From assembly GCA_965226785.1 (NCBI GenBank), contig CBDDEC010000002.1, positions 496,001 through 560,000 on the forward strand: a stretch of DNA of 64,000 bases. The letters are read 5' to 3'. This DNA is from CBDDEC01 sp965226785. Its GTDB lineage: Bacteria; Chloroflexota; Dehalococcoidia; UBA2979. Under the pieces are notes generated by a model, which saw only the letters and a list, made by a program, of their open reading frames with translations, had not been told where the DNA came from and made no database searches. Both the position numbers and the translations under genes were made by a program. The first letter of the stretch is position 1; the number at the start of each line of letters is the position of its first letter. Below are positions 46,308-55,724 of this stretch, in pieces.

Positions 46308-48676
46308 CTATCTCCACAACCCCGGGTCAGCTCGTCGGGCAGCGTGTTCGACGCCGCGAAGACCCTCGTCTGGTGCAGGGGCTCGGCACATTCGTCGACG
46401 ACATCCAGCTGGCCGGGATGCTCCACCTCGCGTTCAAGCGCAGCGATGTGGCGCACGGCCACATCCGTTCGATCGACACCAGCGCCGCCGAGGGGATGCC
46501 CGGCGTCGAGCTGGTGATGACCGGCGCGCAGCTGGCAGAGATTCTCCCGCCGATGCCGGTCGCGACGCCCTTCCCGGCGCCCGACCATCACGCGGTCACG
46601 CCGGACAAAGTTCGCTACGTTGGCGAGCCGGTGGCCGTGGTGGTCGCGACGGACCGCTACCTGGCGCGCGACGCCGCGGACGCGATCGTCGTCGAGATCG
46701 AGGAGCTCCCGGCTGTCGTCGACACCGAGCAGGCGATGGCCGGCGAGCCTGCCATCGTCCACGACGACTTCGAAAACAACCTCGCCGTCCCGCTCGCGCC
46801 GGCCGGTACCGGCGTCAACCCTGAGACCATGGAGGTGGAAGACGACAGCGCAATCGAGCAGGCGTTCGAGCGTGCCGATGTCATCGTCTCCCAGCGGATC
46901 GTGAACCAGCGGCTGGTGCCGAACGCGATTGAGCCTCGCGGCGTGATCGCCCACTACGAGCCGGGCAAGAACGAACTCACCACCTGGCTGACGACGCAGA
47001 ATCCGCACATCGCACGAACACTCATCGCCGCCGTGCTCGGCCTCGGACAGCACCAGGTGAGGGTGATCGCTCCAGACGTCGGGGGAGGCTTCGGCGCCAA
47101 GATCAACGTCTACGGCGAGGATTTCGCCGCGGCGGCAGTTTCGCGCGTGCTGGGCAAGCCCGTGAAGTGGATCGAAGACCGCTCCGAAGCGTTCATGACG
47201 ACGATCCATGGCCGCGACGTCATCGGCTACGTCGACATTGCCGCGACCAGTGAAGGCAAAGTGCTCGGGCTCAAGATCCGGATGATTGCTGACATCGGCG
47301 CCTACGAGATGGTGCTGACCGCTGCGATCCCGACGCTGGCGGCGTTCATGCTGAGCGGCGTTTATGAGATTGGCGCCGTTCGCTGTGACCTCACGGAGGT
47401 GTTCACGAACAAGATGCCGACCGACGCTTACCGCGGTGCGGGTCGCCCGGAGGGCATCTTCTTCGTCGAGCGTGGGATGGACTTGCTGGCGCGCGAGCTG
47501 GGCATCGATCCGGCGGAGCTACGCCGCCGCAACTTCATTCAGCCCGAGCAGTTCCCGTACACCACTGCCGGCGGCATGGTCTACGACTCCGGCGAATACG
47601 AACGGGCCCTGGACCTGGCGCTCGAGAACGCTGGGTGGGAGCAGATGAAGGCCGACCGTGACGCCGCGCGCGCGGAAGGTCGCGTGGTCGGCATCGGCAT
47701 GTCGTTCTACACCGAGATCTGCGGCTTCGGCCCCTCGGCGGCGATGCCCACAGTTGGGCTCTGGGAGCACGCGAGCGTCAGCGTGGAGCGCGACGGCAAA
47801 GTGCGTGCGACCACCGGCGCGTCCTCGACCGGTCAGGGGCACGAGACGACGTTCGCCCAGTTGATGGCCGACGAGTTCGGCCTGCCCATCGAGGACATCA
47901 CGATCGTCCACGGCGACACGGGCCAGGTGCGTGAGGGAACAGGCACCTTCGGCAGCCGCTCGATGGCCGTCGGCGGAACCGCGATGTTGAACGCCGCGGT
48001 GAAGGTCAAAGACAAGATGCGCCGCTTCGGCGCGCAGATGATGGAGCTGCAACCCGACGACCTTGGGTTCCGCGAGGGCATGATCGGCCCGCGTGGCGCC
48101 GAGGACACGGGTGTGCCGTTCGCCGAGGTAGCCGCGTTCGCCTACATCCCGCTTCCGCTGCCACCGGACACCGAGCCCGGGCTCAGCGAGGAGGCGTTCT
48201 GGGAGCCGGAAGCCTTCACGTGGCCGTTCGGCTGCTACATCTCCCAGGTCGAAATCGACCGTGAGACGGGCGAGCTGGAGTTGCAGCGCTTCGTCGGCGT
48301 CGACGACTGCGGCAACATCATCAACCCGCTCATCGTGACCGGTCAGATCCACGGAGGGATCGCCCAGGGCGTCGGTCAGGCCATGATCGAAGAGGCGGTC
48401 TACGACACCGATGGCCAGCTGGTGACTGGCTCCTTCATGGACTACGCCATACCGCGGGCGCGTGACTTCCCTCGGTTTGAGCTGGACCACACGATCACGC
48501 CTTCGCCGCTCAATCCGATGGGCGTCAAGGGCATAGGGGAGGCGGGGACCATCGGGTCGACGCCGTGCATCGCCAACGCCGTGGTCGACGCGCTCTCCGA
48601 GTTCGGCGTGACGCACATCGACATGATGATGCGTCCAGAGAAGCTCTGGCATGTGATCAATGGAGGCGACGCATGA
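46304..48676 (+). CDS. Molybdenum hydroxylase large subunit, xanthine dehydrogenase family (CoxL-like, not form I)
   Basis: A 790-residue molybdopterin-cytosine-dinucleotide-type catalytic subunit. Cofactor segments are VIAPDVGGGFGAK, TGASSTGQGHET and the catalytic Glu in GVKGIGEAGTIG. The active-site loop reads TDAYRGAGRPEG, not the AYXCSFR of true form I CO dehydrogenase, so CO oxidation is not supported. The substrate may be an aldehyde, purine or N-heterocycle. The MCO start is GTG 46304. Subunits S-L-M overlap by 4 bp. Confidence 0.92.
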   Translation: MTISTTPGQLVGQRVRRREDPRLVQGLGTFVDDIQLAGMLHLAFKRSDVAHGHIRSIDTSAAEGMPGVELVMTGAQLAEILPPMPVATPFPAPDHHAVTPDKVRYVGEPVAVVVATDRYLARDAADAIVVEIEELPAVVDTEQAMAGEPAIVHDDFENNLAVPLAPAGTGVNPETMEVEDDSAIEQAFERADVIVSQRIVNQRLVPNAIEPRGVIAHYEPGKNELTTWLTTQNPHIARTLIAAVLGLGQHQVRVIAPDVGGGFGAKINVYGEDFAAAAVSRVLGKPVKWIEDRSEAFMTTIHGRDVIGYVDIAATSEGKVLGLKIRMIADIGAYEMVLTAAIPTLAAFMLSGVYEIGAVRCDLTEVFTNKMPTDAYRGAGRPEGIFFVERGMDLLARELGIDPAELRRRNFIQPEQFPYTTAGGMVYDSGEYERALDLALENAGWEQMKADRDAARAEGRVVGIGMSFYTEICGFGPSAAMPTVGLWEHASVSVERDGKVRATTGASSTGQGHETTFAQLMADEFGLPIEDITIVHGDTGQVREGTGTFGSRSMAVGGTAMLNAAVKVKDKMRRFGAQMMELQPDDLGFREGMIGPRGAEDTGVPFAEVAAFAYIPLPLPPDTEPGLSEEAFWEPEAFTWPFGCYISQVEIDRETGELELQRFVGVDDCGNIINPLIVTGQIHGGIAQGVGQAMIEEAVYDTDGQLVTGSFMDYAIPRARDFPRFELDHTITPSPLNPMGVKGIGEAGTIGSTPCIANAVVDALSEFGVTHIDMMMRPEKLWHVINGGDA

Positions 48677-49527
48677 TTCCGGTCGCGTTTGAATATCAGC
48701 GCGCCGGCACGGTCGAAGAGGCGCTGGCGCTGAAGCAGCAAGCCAACGGTGACGCCCGATTCGTGGCCGGTGGTCACAGTTTGATCCCGCTGATGAAGCT
48801 TCGCTTGATCGAGCCGACGTTGCTGATCGACGTCAGCCGCATCCCCGGGCTGAGCGGCGTAGAGGCGAGCGGCGACCGCATCTCGATCGGCGCGCTGACC
48901 ACGCACGCCATCCTCGAGGCGGACCCGGTGCTGTTGGCTCGCGCTCCGATTGTCGCTGAGGCGGCCGGCGAGATCGGCGACCAGCAGGTACGCAACCGGG
49001 GCACGATTGGCGGCAGCCTGGCACACGCCGATCCGGCGTCGGATCTGCCCGCAGTCATGGTGGCTCTGGACGCAAGGCTCCACGCCACCGGCAGCGGAGG
49101 CGAACGCACGGTCGCGGCGGAGGAGTTCTTCCGCGGGCTGTTCGAGGTCGATCTGGCTGAAGACGAGATGATCACATCGATCAGCTTCGACGCGGCGACC
49201 ACAGCGGCGTACGCGAAGCTGCGTCACCGTGCTTCGCACTTCGCGATCGTCGGCGTCGCCGCCTCGCTCGAGCTCGATGGCGGCACCTGCACCTCGGCGC
49301 GGGTCGCCGTCACCGGTGCTTCGACGCATGCCCAGCGGCTCGGCGGCGTCGAGGAAGCGCTCGCCGGGGTCGAACTCAACGAGACCACGATCGCGGCCGC
49401 CGCCGAGGGTGCGTCGGAATCACTGATCGACGTCAACGTGGACCTCGCCGGTTCCGAAGAGTATCGACGAGCCATGACGGCGGTGTTCGCACGACGTGCA
49501 ATCAGCGCCGCCGCCAGTCGCGGCTAG
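48673..49527 (+). CDS. Molybdenum hydroxylase FAD-binding medium subunit (CoxM-like)
   Basis: A 284-residue FAD subunit. Both FAD-binding loops are present: VAGGHSLIPLMKLRL (about 32-46) and RNRGTIGGSLAHADPASDLP (about 108-127). The C-terminal CO_deh_flav_C domain runs from about 180 to 280. ATG 48673 overlaps the large-subunit stop (ATGA). It passes electrons to an acceptor, probably the respiratory chain. Confidence 0.93.
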   Translation: MIPVAFEYQRAGTVEEALALKQQANGDARFVAGGHSLIPLMKLRLIEPTLLIDVSRIPGLSGVEASGDRISIGALTTHAILEADPVLLARAPIVAEAAGEIGDQQVRNRGTIGGSLAHADPASDLPAVMVALDARLHATGSGGERTVAAEEFFRGLFEVDLAEDEMITSISFDAATTAAYAKLRHRASHFAIVGVAASLELDGGTCTSARVAVTGASTHAQRLGGVEEALAGVELNETTIAAAAEGASESLIDVNVDLAGSEEYRRAMTAVFARRAISAAASRG

Positions 49528-49644
49528 GGGGCAGCGCTCGGCCAGGTGTTGGCGGCGGCCCAGGGGTCGGTTGCGCGTGGCCGCCGGACTGGCGGACGTC
49601 GCGCTGAACGCTGACCTGGGTCGCCGGGCAGAGTCCCACGACCT

Positions 49645-49660
49645 CGGCGGCGCACCGCCG
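49645..49660. terminator. Hairpin downstream of the YciI-like gene
   Basis: CGGCGG (49645-49650) and CCGCCG (49655-49660) pair around CGCA, in the gap between the convergent coxM-like and YciI-like genes. There is no U-tract; a factor-dependent or weak terminator is possible. Confidence 0.3.
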
Positions 49661-49667
49661 GCAGTAC

Positions 49668-50018
49668 CTAGCCTCGGTAGACCGCGCGCACCTCGATGGT
49701 CGCAGCGACGCTCCCGGGGATGCGCTTGGCCCACTCGACGGCTTCGTCGTACGACTCCGCATCGACCTCGTAGTAGCCGCCGGTGTGCTCCTTCGACTCG
49801 ACGAAGGGCCCGTCGATCACGGTGACGTTGTCGTCCGCGTCGCGATGCACGTAGCGGGCGTTGCGCCAGTCGTCGAGCCCACCGCCGCCGAGGTATTTGC
49901 CCGCTGCCTCCAGGTCGGCGGTGAGAGCCTGATGGCCAGCGATCACGCGCTCTTGCACCTCGGGCGGGTCGTTCCGCCACGAGTCGTCGCTGCCGTTGAT
50001 CAACAGAATGAACCTCAT
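49668..50018 (-). CDS. YciI-family (DGPF domain) protein
   Basis: A 116-residue ferredoxin-like protein. The family signature is VIDGPFVESKEHTGGYYEVDAES (about 67-89, broken here for length), with FILLINGSDDSW at the N-terminus. Such proteins often sit beside ECF sigma factors, but none is seen here. Function is unknown; the fold suggests small-molecule binding. Confidence 0.88.
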   Translation of the reverse strand: MRFILLINGSDDSWRNDPPEVQERVIAGHQALTADLEAAGKYLGGGGLDDWRNARYVHRDADDNVTVIDGPFVESKEHTGGYYEVDAESYDEAVEWAKRIPGSVAATIEVRAVYRG

Positions 50019-50105
50019 CGCGTCCCCCTCGAAGGTCTTGTCTTACCTACTACACCAACGAACGAGGTCCACGAAATCGACGGCCTCTGGTCGACGGACG
50101 GGCGG

Positions 50106-50558
50106 CTACTCGGGTCGGCGCTTCGCGAGGTGGTTGACGATGAACGATGCCACTTTGACATCGTCCTGGTTCGTGGCGGCATAACCCAGCCGCAGGATGC
50201 CCCGGTCTGGTCGCCTCGACGACGGCTTCACCTCGACCACCTCGACCGTCGTGCGGAGCGTGTCGCCCGGTCGCACCGGCGCGAGCCAGCTTAGGTCGTC
50301 GATGCCGGGGGAGCCCATGCTGCACTGCGCCAGCAGACCGGTCTGAATGAAGAGCCGGAAGCAGACGGAGATCGTGTGGAAGCCACTGGCGATCAGGCCC
50401 CCGTAGAGAGACTCCGACGCGGCCTGCACGTCCAGGTGGAAGGCCTGCGGGTCGAACTGCATCGCGTAGTCGATGATGCCGCTCTCGGTGAACGTGATGC
50501 CACCGGTCGTAAAGACCTCGCCCACCGTGAAATCATCGAGGTATCGGTCCGCGGTCAC
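50106..50558 (-). CDS. MaoC-like hot-dog dehydratase
   Basis: A 150-residue single hot-dog hydratase of the (R)-enoyl-CoA type. The start GTG 50558 (GGGGAGAG upstream) gives TADRYLDDFTVGEVFTTGG. The catalytic Asp/His are in QFDPQAFHLD (about 43-52) and SFHT follows in LIASGFHTIS. It would hydrate 2-enoyl-CoA or related thioesters. Another MaoC-like gene lies at 56848. Confidence 0.88.
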   Translation of the reverse strand: MTADRYLDDFTVGEVFTTGGITFTESGIIDYAMQFDPQAFHLDVQAASESLYGGLIASGFHTISVCFRLFIQTGLLAQCSMGSPGIDDLSWLAPVRPGDTLRTTVEVVEVKPSSRRPDRGILRLGYAATNQDDVKVASFIVNHLAKRRPE

Positions 50559-50749
50559 GTCGCTCTCCCCGCTGCGGGCGTCACTTCTGCCTGGAACTCG
50601 CTGCCCAGCAGTGACGCGCTCGGCGGAGTGTATCGCTGACCGGTGAGCGGCACGCACTGCCAGCACGCCTTCTTCGCGCTCCTCCCGAGGTGACAGCAAA
50701 CGTGATGAGCGGCTAGATTCACGCTGTCAGAGTTCGCGGAGGATCCACG

Positions 50750-51313
50750 ATGAGTCGACACCGACTGTTCACGACCGCCGTCGTCGCTCTGCTCCTCGCG
50801 GCAATCGGTACCGGCGTAGCGAGTGCCCAGTCGGCCAGCGACGGCTCGGTCGCGTCTGACCTCGACGGGCCATGCACGGTGCAGGCGACGCTGTCGAGCG
50901 GCGGGACGATCAACCCGAGCGCATCGGGCGGTGTCTACACCGTGCCGCACAGCGGATCGGCCAGCTACATCGCCAGCGTCGGCGTCAGCGGCGAGGATCG
51001 CGTGATCGACGGCGCGGTCAGCGTGAGCACGCCGCCGGGCATCCCCTCGATCAACATCCACGATCCGTGGGACGGCGAGGCTGACGAGAACTCCGACACC
51101 GACATGGTCGACTGGGACATCCCGAGCTGGGTGCCGGGCGGCATCACGCTCACCGTATCCGGCTATCACAACGACGAGGGCGCAAGCTGCAGCGGCTCGA
51201 TCAAGGTGAAGCTCGACGGGAACATCACTGACAGCCCGCTGGGCATCATCTCGCTGGTGATGACCGTGCTAACCGGGCTCGGGCTGCTGGGCGCGGCGTT
51301 CCCGCTGCGCTAG
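50750..51313 (+). CDS. Secreted protein with C-terminal membrane anchor
   Basis: A 187-residue protein of unknown function with a signal peptide (1-26, ending ASAQ). The extracellular region is rich in Ser, Gly and Asp (about 27-155) and contains a likely disulfide pair (Cys in DGPCTVQ and GASCSGS). It ends in one helix at the C-terminus (about 162-186). The layout suggests a small cell-surface protein. It is followed by another small membrane-protein gene. Confidence 0.65.
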   Translation: MSRHRLFTTAVVALLLAAIGTGVASAQSASDGSVASDLDGPCTVQATLSSGGTINPSASGGVYTVPHSGSASYIASVGVSGEDRVIDGAVSVSTPPGIPSINIHDPWDGEADENSDTDMVDWDIPSWVPGGITLTVSGYHNDEGASCSGSIKVKLDGNITDSPLGIISLVMTVLTGLGLLGAAFPLR

Positions 51314-51333
51314 GCACGGAGGAGGGGACGACG

Positions 51334-51522
51334 ATGGGTGCGAGGCGCGGTCAGCCGGTGCTGGGTGGCTTCTCCGGATTCCTCTTCGGGATCTTTCTCA
51401 GCTTCGATCTGCTCTTCCTGAGCGTGATCGAACTCGACTCGATCCTCGTCTACGTCCTGCCGGTCGGCTTCCTCGTGGTCGGCGTTCTCTTCGGGCTCTT
51501 CACACCCTTCGGTCGCCGCTGA
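51334..51522 (+). CDS. Small two-helix membrane protein
   Basis: A 62-residue protein with hydrophobic segments FLFGIFLSFDLLFLSVI and SILVYVLPVGFLVVGVLFGLF. The ATG follows GGAGG. It lies 20 bp after the secreted anchored protein, so the two are probably co-transcribed and may interact in the membrane. No family is recognised. Confidence 0.65.
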   Translation: MGARRGQPVLGGFSGFLFGIFLSFDLLFLSVIELDSILVYVLPVGFLVVGVLFGLFTPFGRR

Positions 51523-51587
51523 CACGCAGCGGCCGAGCCTTGCTACGGCGCCACCGCCACCCGGGTCGCAAAGCTGACCGCCGAGGT

Positions 51588-51866
51588 CTAATCGGTGGAC
51601 GGCTCCTCGTCGTCGTCGTCACCGCTGACCATGTCGCGTGCTCGGTCGACCACGCCACTGGCGGCGTCGCCCACCGCCTCTGCGGCGTCACCGGCCACGT
51701 CGGCCGCTTTCCCAGCGGCGTCACCGGCGGCGTCCATCGCCGCGCCCGCGGCCGAGCCGGCGGCGCCAGCCGCACCATTCGCCGCGTCAGACGCGCCGCT
51801 GGCCACGTCACCCGCGGCATCGCGGCCGCGCCCGAACATTCCCTTGATACTGTCTAGCAGGCCCAT
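51588..51866 (-). CDS. Ala/Gly/Asp-rich low-complexity protein
   Basis: A 92-residue protein. After MGLLDSIKGMFGRGRDAAGD the sequence is a run of AAG/DAA/GDAA units (about 17-75) and an acidic tail ending DDDDEEPSTD. It may form an amphipathic helix or be disordered. ATG 51866 has GGAGGA upstream. Resemblance to stress-related (LEA/hydrophilin-like) sequences is only compositional. Role unknown. Confidence 0.6.
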   Translation of the reverse strand: MGLLDSIKGMFGRGRDAAGDVASGASDAANGAAGAAGSAAGAAMDAAGDAAGKAADVAGDAAEAVGDAASGVVDRARDMVSGDDDDEEPSTD

Positions 51867-52072
51867 CAGTTCCTCCGTGCTCTGCTGGCTGACCCCAGCC
51901 AGCCGAATCACGTCGGCATCCTATCCGCTTCGCTGCCCGTCTGCCGGAACGCCCAAGCCCCGTTCTCCCGGCGCAGACCGCTCTGGCGACCCGTTGTCGC
52001 TGTCCGCGTCGCTTCGATTGGGGCTAGAGTGCGCGTGGCGCGCGTACGCGCCGCAGCGTGGAGGTTCGCGCG

Positions 52073-52891
52073 ATGACCGACGTAATCCGAGCCCATGTGA
52101 TCGCCGGCGGATACCCTCCGGGCGCGCCAGCCGGCCACGACCACGACTACGCGCGGCTGCGCATCCTTGAGCTGCTCAAGGAACGCGACCACGTCCACAC
52201 CACCGTCACCAACGACTACGAGGACATCGAGAAGTGGCTGCCGCAGTGCTCGTTGCTCGTGACCTACGTCGCCGGCCCCGTCGCGACGGACGAGCAGAAC
52301 ATCGTCCTCCGCCAGTGGGTCGAGGCCGGGGGTCGCTGGCTGGCGCTGCACGGCAGCTCCGGCGGCAAGGCGGCGCGTATGCCTAAGTCGGAGCGCCGCC
52401 AGATGGTGAAGATGAACTACCACAACACCCTGGGCGGCTTCTTCATCCACCACCCGCCGATCCGCAAGTTCGAAGTGGAGCTGGTCGACCGCCAGCACCC
52501 GCTGACGAAGGGCCTTCCGGACGTCTTCGAGACGATCGATGAGCCGTACATGGTGGAGATGCAGGCGCCCGACGAGAGCACGGTGCTGCTGACCGCGGAC
52601 TGGGGCGAGGTGCCGCCGAGTCCGACCGGCTTCTACTACGAGCGCGACAGCGCGATGCTCCCGGGCAGCACGAAGCGCGCCATTGCCTTCGAGCGGTCGC
52701 TGAGCCAGGGCGCTGTCGCCTACACGACGCTGGGCCACTGCCACACGCCCACGACCAACAGCCAGCGCACCGTCGACGTCAGCGTCGCTGACGACAATGC
52801 GCCGCCGCTCTATCTGCTCGGCTCGTGGGAGACCGAGGGCTTCCGCACCCTGCTGCGCAACGGTGTGGGCTGGGGGCTCGGCGAGGTCTAG
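52073..52891 (+). CDS. ThuA-like (class I glutamine-amidotransferase fold) protein
   Basis: A 272-residue protein of the ThuA/trehalose-utilization fold. Conserved pieces are DYEDIEKWLPQCSLLVTYVAGP, WLALHGSSGGK and the C-terminal VAYTTLGHCHTPT. There is no catalytic Cys-His-Glu set of a true amidotransferase. The ATG has GGAGG eight bases upstream. Role in sugar or inositol catabolism is inferred for some relatives. It is convergent with the SDR. Confidence 0.8.
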   Translation: MTDVIRAHVIAGGYPPGAPAGHDHDYARLRILELLKERDHVHTTVTNDYEDIEKWLPQCSLLVTYVAGPVATDEQNIVLRQWVEAGGRWLALHGSSGGKAARMPKSERRQMVKMNYHNTLGGFFIHHPPIRKFEVELVDRQHPLTKGLPDVFETIDEPYMVEMQAPDESTVLLTADWGEVPPSPTGFYYERDSAMLPGSTKRAIAFERSLSQGAVAYTTLGHCHTPTTNSQRTVDVSVADDNAPPLYLLGSWETEGFRTLLRNGVGWGLGEV

Positions 52892-52909
52892 CCGTCGTCC
52901 GGCCCTCCG

Positions 52910-53722
52910 CTAGCTCTCCGAACGCACGCCACCGACGCCGCTGACGCCACCCACGCGCGCCGAGGCTGTCCAGCCGCCGTCGACGACAATCTGCTGGCCC
53001 GTGACGAACGAGGAATCGTCGCTCGCCAGCCAGAGCGCGGCGTTCGCGATGTCCTCCGGCTGCCCGGCGCGCTGGATCGGCTGCGCCCCGGCGAGCGCTC
53101 GTTCGAGCTCCGCCGGATCGCGGGGCTGAGACAGCGCCGGGTTGTTCCACAGCAGCGGCGTCAGGATGCCGCCTGGGCAAATGCTGTTGGCGCGGATGCC
53201 GCGGTCGGCGTATTCGATGGCGCAAACCCTCGTCAGCTGCAACACACCGCCCTTCGCAGACCCGTAGGCGCCCTGCCCGGGCATGCCCACGAGGCCGGAG
53301 ATCGAGGCGGTCGTGATGATCGACCCGCCGCCACGCTCGATCAGGTGCGGCAGCGCGTGCTTCATCCCGAGCCACACCGCCTTGAGGTCGACCGCAATGA
53401 TGCGGTCGAACATCTCCTCGCTGCACTCGTGGATCGGGCCCTCGCCGCCGCCGATACCGGCGTTGTTGTACATCACGTCGATGCCGCCGAACTCGCTGAG
53501 CGCGGTCCGCACCAGGGCCTGCACATCCTCGGAACTGCTGACATCAGCCTCGACCGCGACGCAATCGTCGCCGAGCGAGTCGGCGAGAGCCTGCGCCTTC
53601 TCACGCTGCACGTCGCCGATCACGACCTGCGCACCCTCGCCTACGAACAGCTTCGTCGTCGCCTCGCCCATGCCGGAAGCGCCGCCGGTGATCACCGCGA
53701 CCTTGCCGTCCAACCTGCCCAT
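52910..53722 (-). CDS. Short-chain dehydrogenase/reductase
   Basis: A 270-residue classical SDR. The cofactor motif is TGGASGMGEATT (about 13-24), NNAG follows at about 88, and the catalytic Tyr-Lys is YGSAKGG. The C-terminal TGQQIVVDGGW is the usual tail. The 14-bp gap to the LLM enzyme gene suggests one operon in which the SDR processes the monooxygenase product. ATG 53722 is in context with GGAGG. Confidence 0.9.
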   Translation of the reverse strand: MGRLDGKVAVITGGASGMGEATTKLFVGEGAQVVIGDVQREKAQALADSLGDDCVAVEADVSSSEDVQALVRTALSEFGGIDVMYNNAGIGGGEGPIHECSEEMFDRIIAVDLKAVWLGMKHALPHLIERGGGSIITTASISGLVGMPGQGAYGSAKGGVLQLTRVCAIEYADRGIRANSICPGGILTPLLWNNPALSQPRDPAELERALAGAQPIQRAGQPEDIANAALWLASDDSSFVTGQQIVVDGGWTASARVGGVSGVGGVRSES

Positions 53723-53735
53723 GTTCCGCCTCCTT

Positions 53736-54926
53736 CTAGTCGAGACCGCCGAAGCGTGGCAAGACGTCGGTCGCGAACGCCTCGATCGAACGAAGCATCG
53801 AGGCGTGCGGGACCAGACCGTTGTACTGCCAGGCGAAGATCCACTGCACCGGCGTGTCCTCCAGCATGCGCTCGACCTGACCGGCGACGGTGTCGGGGCT
53901 GCCTACCAGCAAGAGGCCGCGCTCCATCATCTCCTCGGGCGTGTACTGGTGACCGTCCTGCGGGTCCTTCAGCACTTCGCCGAAGTGGAACGGCGAGAAC
54001 CATGCCGCGCCGCAGAATGCGCCGCCGTGACGCCAGAGCGCCATCGCCTCCTCGTCGGTGTCGGCGACAACGACGTCACGCAGCACGCCGAGACCTTCGC
54101 CCGGCGCAAGGTCGCGACCGGCCGCGGCCGCTTCCTCGCGATAGACCTCGAACAGCCGGTGCTGCAGCTCGAGGTTCATCGGCGGCAGGATCGCGGTCAC
54201 GCCCTCCTGGGCGCACCAGCGGATCGAGCGCTCGCTAGACGCGAATGGCTGGAAGATCGGAGGGTGCGGCCGCTGCAGCGGTTTTGGCACGACGGCCACC
54301 TGCCGGACGATATTGTCATCATCGACGCCACCGCCCCACTGACGTGTGGCGTCGAGGTCCCATGGAGTGCCTGCCGGTGGGATCTGCCAGTAGTCGCCCT
54401 CGTACGACAGGAAGTCCTCCGTCCAGGCCTGCTTGACGATGCGGAAGTGCTCCTCGAACGCCGCACGGTTGGCGGCGTCGATCTCGTCATGCTGGCCCGG
54501 CGTCGCGCCGTGGATGCCATGGAGGTGCTGCGCCATCGTGTCGACCCAGCGGCGCTGGTAGCCGCGCGCGAACCCGGCATGCGCCCGACCGCCCGACATG
54601 TGGTCGAGCATGGCGATGTCCTCCGCCACGCGGATCGGGTTCTGCGACGGCAGCACGATGCCCAGTTGGCCGACGGCGATGCGCTCGGTCTGCATCGCCA
54701 GGAAGAGGTCGAGCATGACCGGGTTGTTCGACAGCTCGAAGCCCTCGACATGAAAGTGGTGCTCGGTGAACGCGATCGAAGCGTAACCGAGCCGGTCGGC
54801 CAGCTTCGCTTGCTCGGACAACTCCGCGAGCATCCGCTGGTACAACTCTGGCCGTAGCCCGGCCAGACCCGCCTCGATCTCCTCGCGTGAGCCGATCGAG
54901 GGCAGGTAGAACACACTGGTGCGCAT
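53736..54926 (-). CDS. LLM class flavin-dependent oxidoreductase
   Basis: A 396-residue luciferase-like enzyme, related to but distinct from the one at 31455. Landmarks are YASIAFTEHHFHVEGFELS, LPSQNPIRVAEDIAMLDH, AHAGFARGYQRRW and VVPKPLQRPHPPIFQPFAS. ATG 54926 gives MRTSVFYLPSIG; the longer frame is antisense to the TVP38-like gene. It probably oxygenates an organic substrate and passes it to the downstream SDR. Confidence 0.88.
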   Translation of the reverse strand: MRTSVFYLPSIGSREEIEAGLAGLRPELYQRMLAELSEQAKLADRLGYASIAFTEHHFHVEGFELSNNPVMLDLFLAMQTERIAVGQLGIVLPSQNPIRVAEDIAMLDHMSGGRAHAGFARGYQRRWVDTMAQHLHGIHGATPGQHDEIDAANRAAFEEHFRIVKQAWTEDFLSYEGDYWQIPPAGTPWDLDATRQWGGGVDDDNIVRQVAVVPKPLQRPHPPIFQPFASSERSIRWCAQEGVTAILPPMNLELQHRLFEVYREEAAAAGRDLAPGEGLGVLRDVVVADTDEEAMALWRHGGAFCGAAWFSPFHFGEVLKDPQDGHQYTPEEMMERGLLLVGSPDTVAGQVERMLEDTPVQWIFAWQYNGLVPHASMLRSIEAFATDVLPRFGGLD

Positions 54927-54974
54927 TTTGTGGACCCCTCTCCGTCCGCGCAGCTTAGGGCGCGAGGTGAGAGC

Positions 54975-55724
54975 ATGCGCGCTCCGAGTTCCGGGGACCG
55001 CATGAGGACGGAGACTGGCCGCGCCATGTCGAGGCTGCGCCGCATCAAGGTCAGCCGCCGCACCGCGCTGCGGCTCGGCTCGCTCGCGCTCGTCATCCTG
55101 GTGGTGAGCCTGCTGGCGCAGCGTTACCTCGATCTCAGCGAGGACAGCATCGAGCGGGCGGTCGATCGCGCCGGCGTGTTCGGCCCCGCCGCGTACGCCG
55201 TCGTCCTGTTCCTCGGCATCTCGGTGCCCTTCAACCCGGTCTCCGACCTCGCGACGGTGAGCGTCGCCGCGCTCGTCTTCGAGCCGCGCGTATCCATCGG
55301 CGCGACGTTCGCTGCCCAGACCGCGGCGCTGATCGTGAACTACACGGTCGCGCGACGGTTCGGGTCGAGGGTCGTACGGCTCCTCGCCGGGCAGCGCGCG
55401 TCCGAGCTCGTGGAGCGCGTGGGTGACCGCCTCGACGCGCGGCGCGTGTTTGCCATTCGCTTCCTGCTGCCGCTGACAGCGATCGGGATCGATGTGGTCA
55501 GCTACCTCAGCGGGCTGCGGCGGCTCAATTTCGCCCGCTTCTACGTGGCGAGCATCATCCCGTGGACGATCATTGGCGCGGCCTTCTTCTACTCGACAAG
55601 TGTGCTGCGTGAGCAGTCGCTCGTGCTGTTCTTCCTGCCCGCGGCGCTGCTGATCCTCGTGCCGGTGATCGTCGTCGTCGGCCGCAACCGCTACAACGCC
55701 TACCGCGCCGGCGGCGGATCGTGA
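54975..55724 (+). CDS. TVP38/TMEM64 (DedA-like) membrane protein
   Basis: A 249-residue polytopic protein of the SNARE-associated Golgi/VTT domain family. Marks are GISVPFNPVSDLATVSVAAL, AALIVNYTVARRFG and FAIRFLLPLTAIGIDVVSYLSG. Relatives take part in membrane homeostasis and may be lipid scramblases or ion-coupled transporters. ATG 54975 follows GAGGTGAGAGC. It overlaps the EamA start (GTGA). Confidence 0.85.
   Translation: MRAPSSGDRMRTETGRAMSRLRRIKVSRRTALRLGSLALVILVVSLLAQRYLDLSEDSIERAVDRAGVFGPAAYAVVLFLGISVPFNPVSDLATVSVAALVFEPRVSIGATFAAQTAALIVNYTVARRFGSRVVRLLAGQRASELVERVGDRLDARRVFAIRFLLPLTAIGIDVVSYLSGLRRLNFARFYVASIIPWTIIGAAFFYSTSVLREQSLVLFFLPAALLILVPVIVVVGRNRYNAYRAGGGS

Noticed and set aside
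46304..49527. True form I carbon monoxide dehydrogenase
   Set aside because: The AYXCSFR active-site loop is missing; TDAYRGAGR is present instead.
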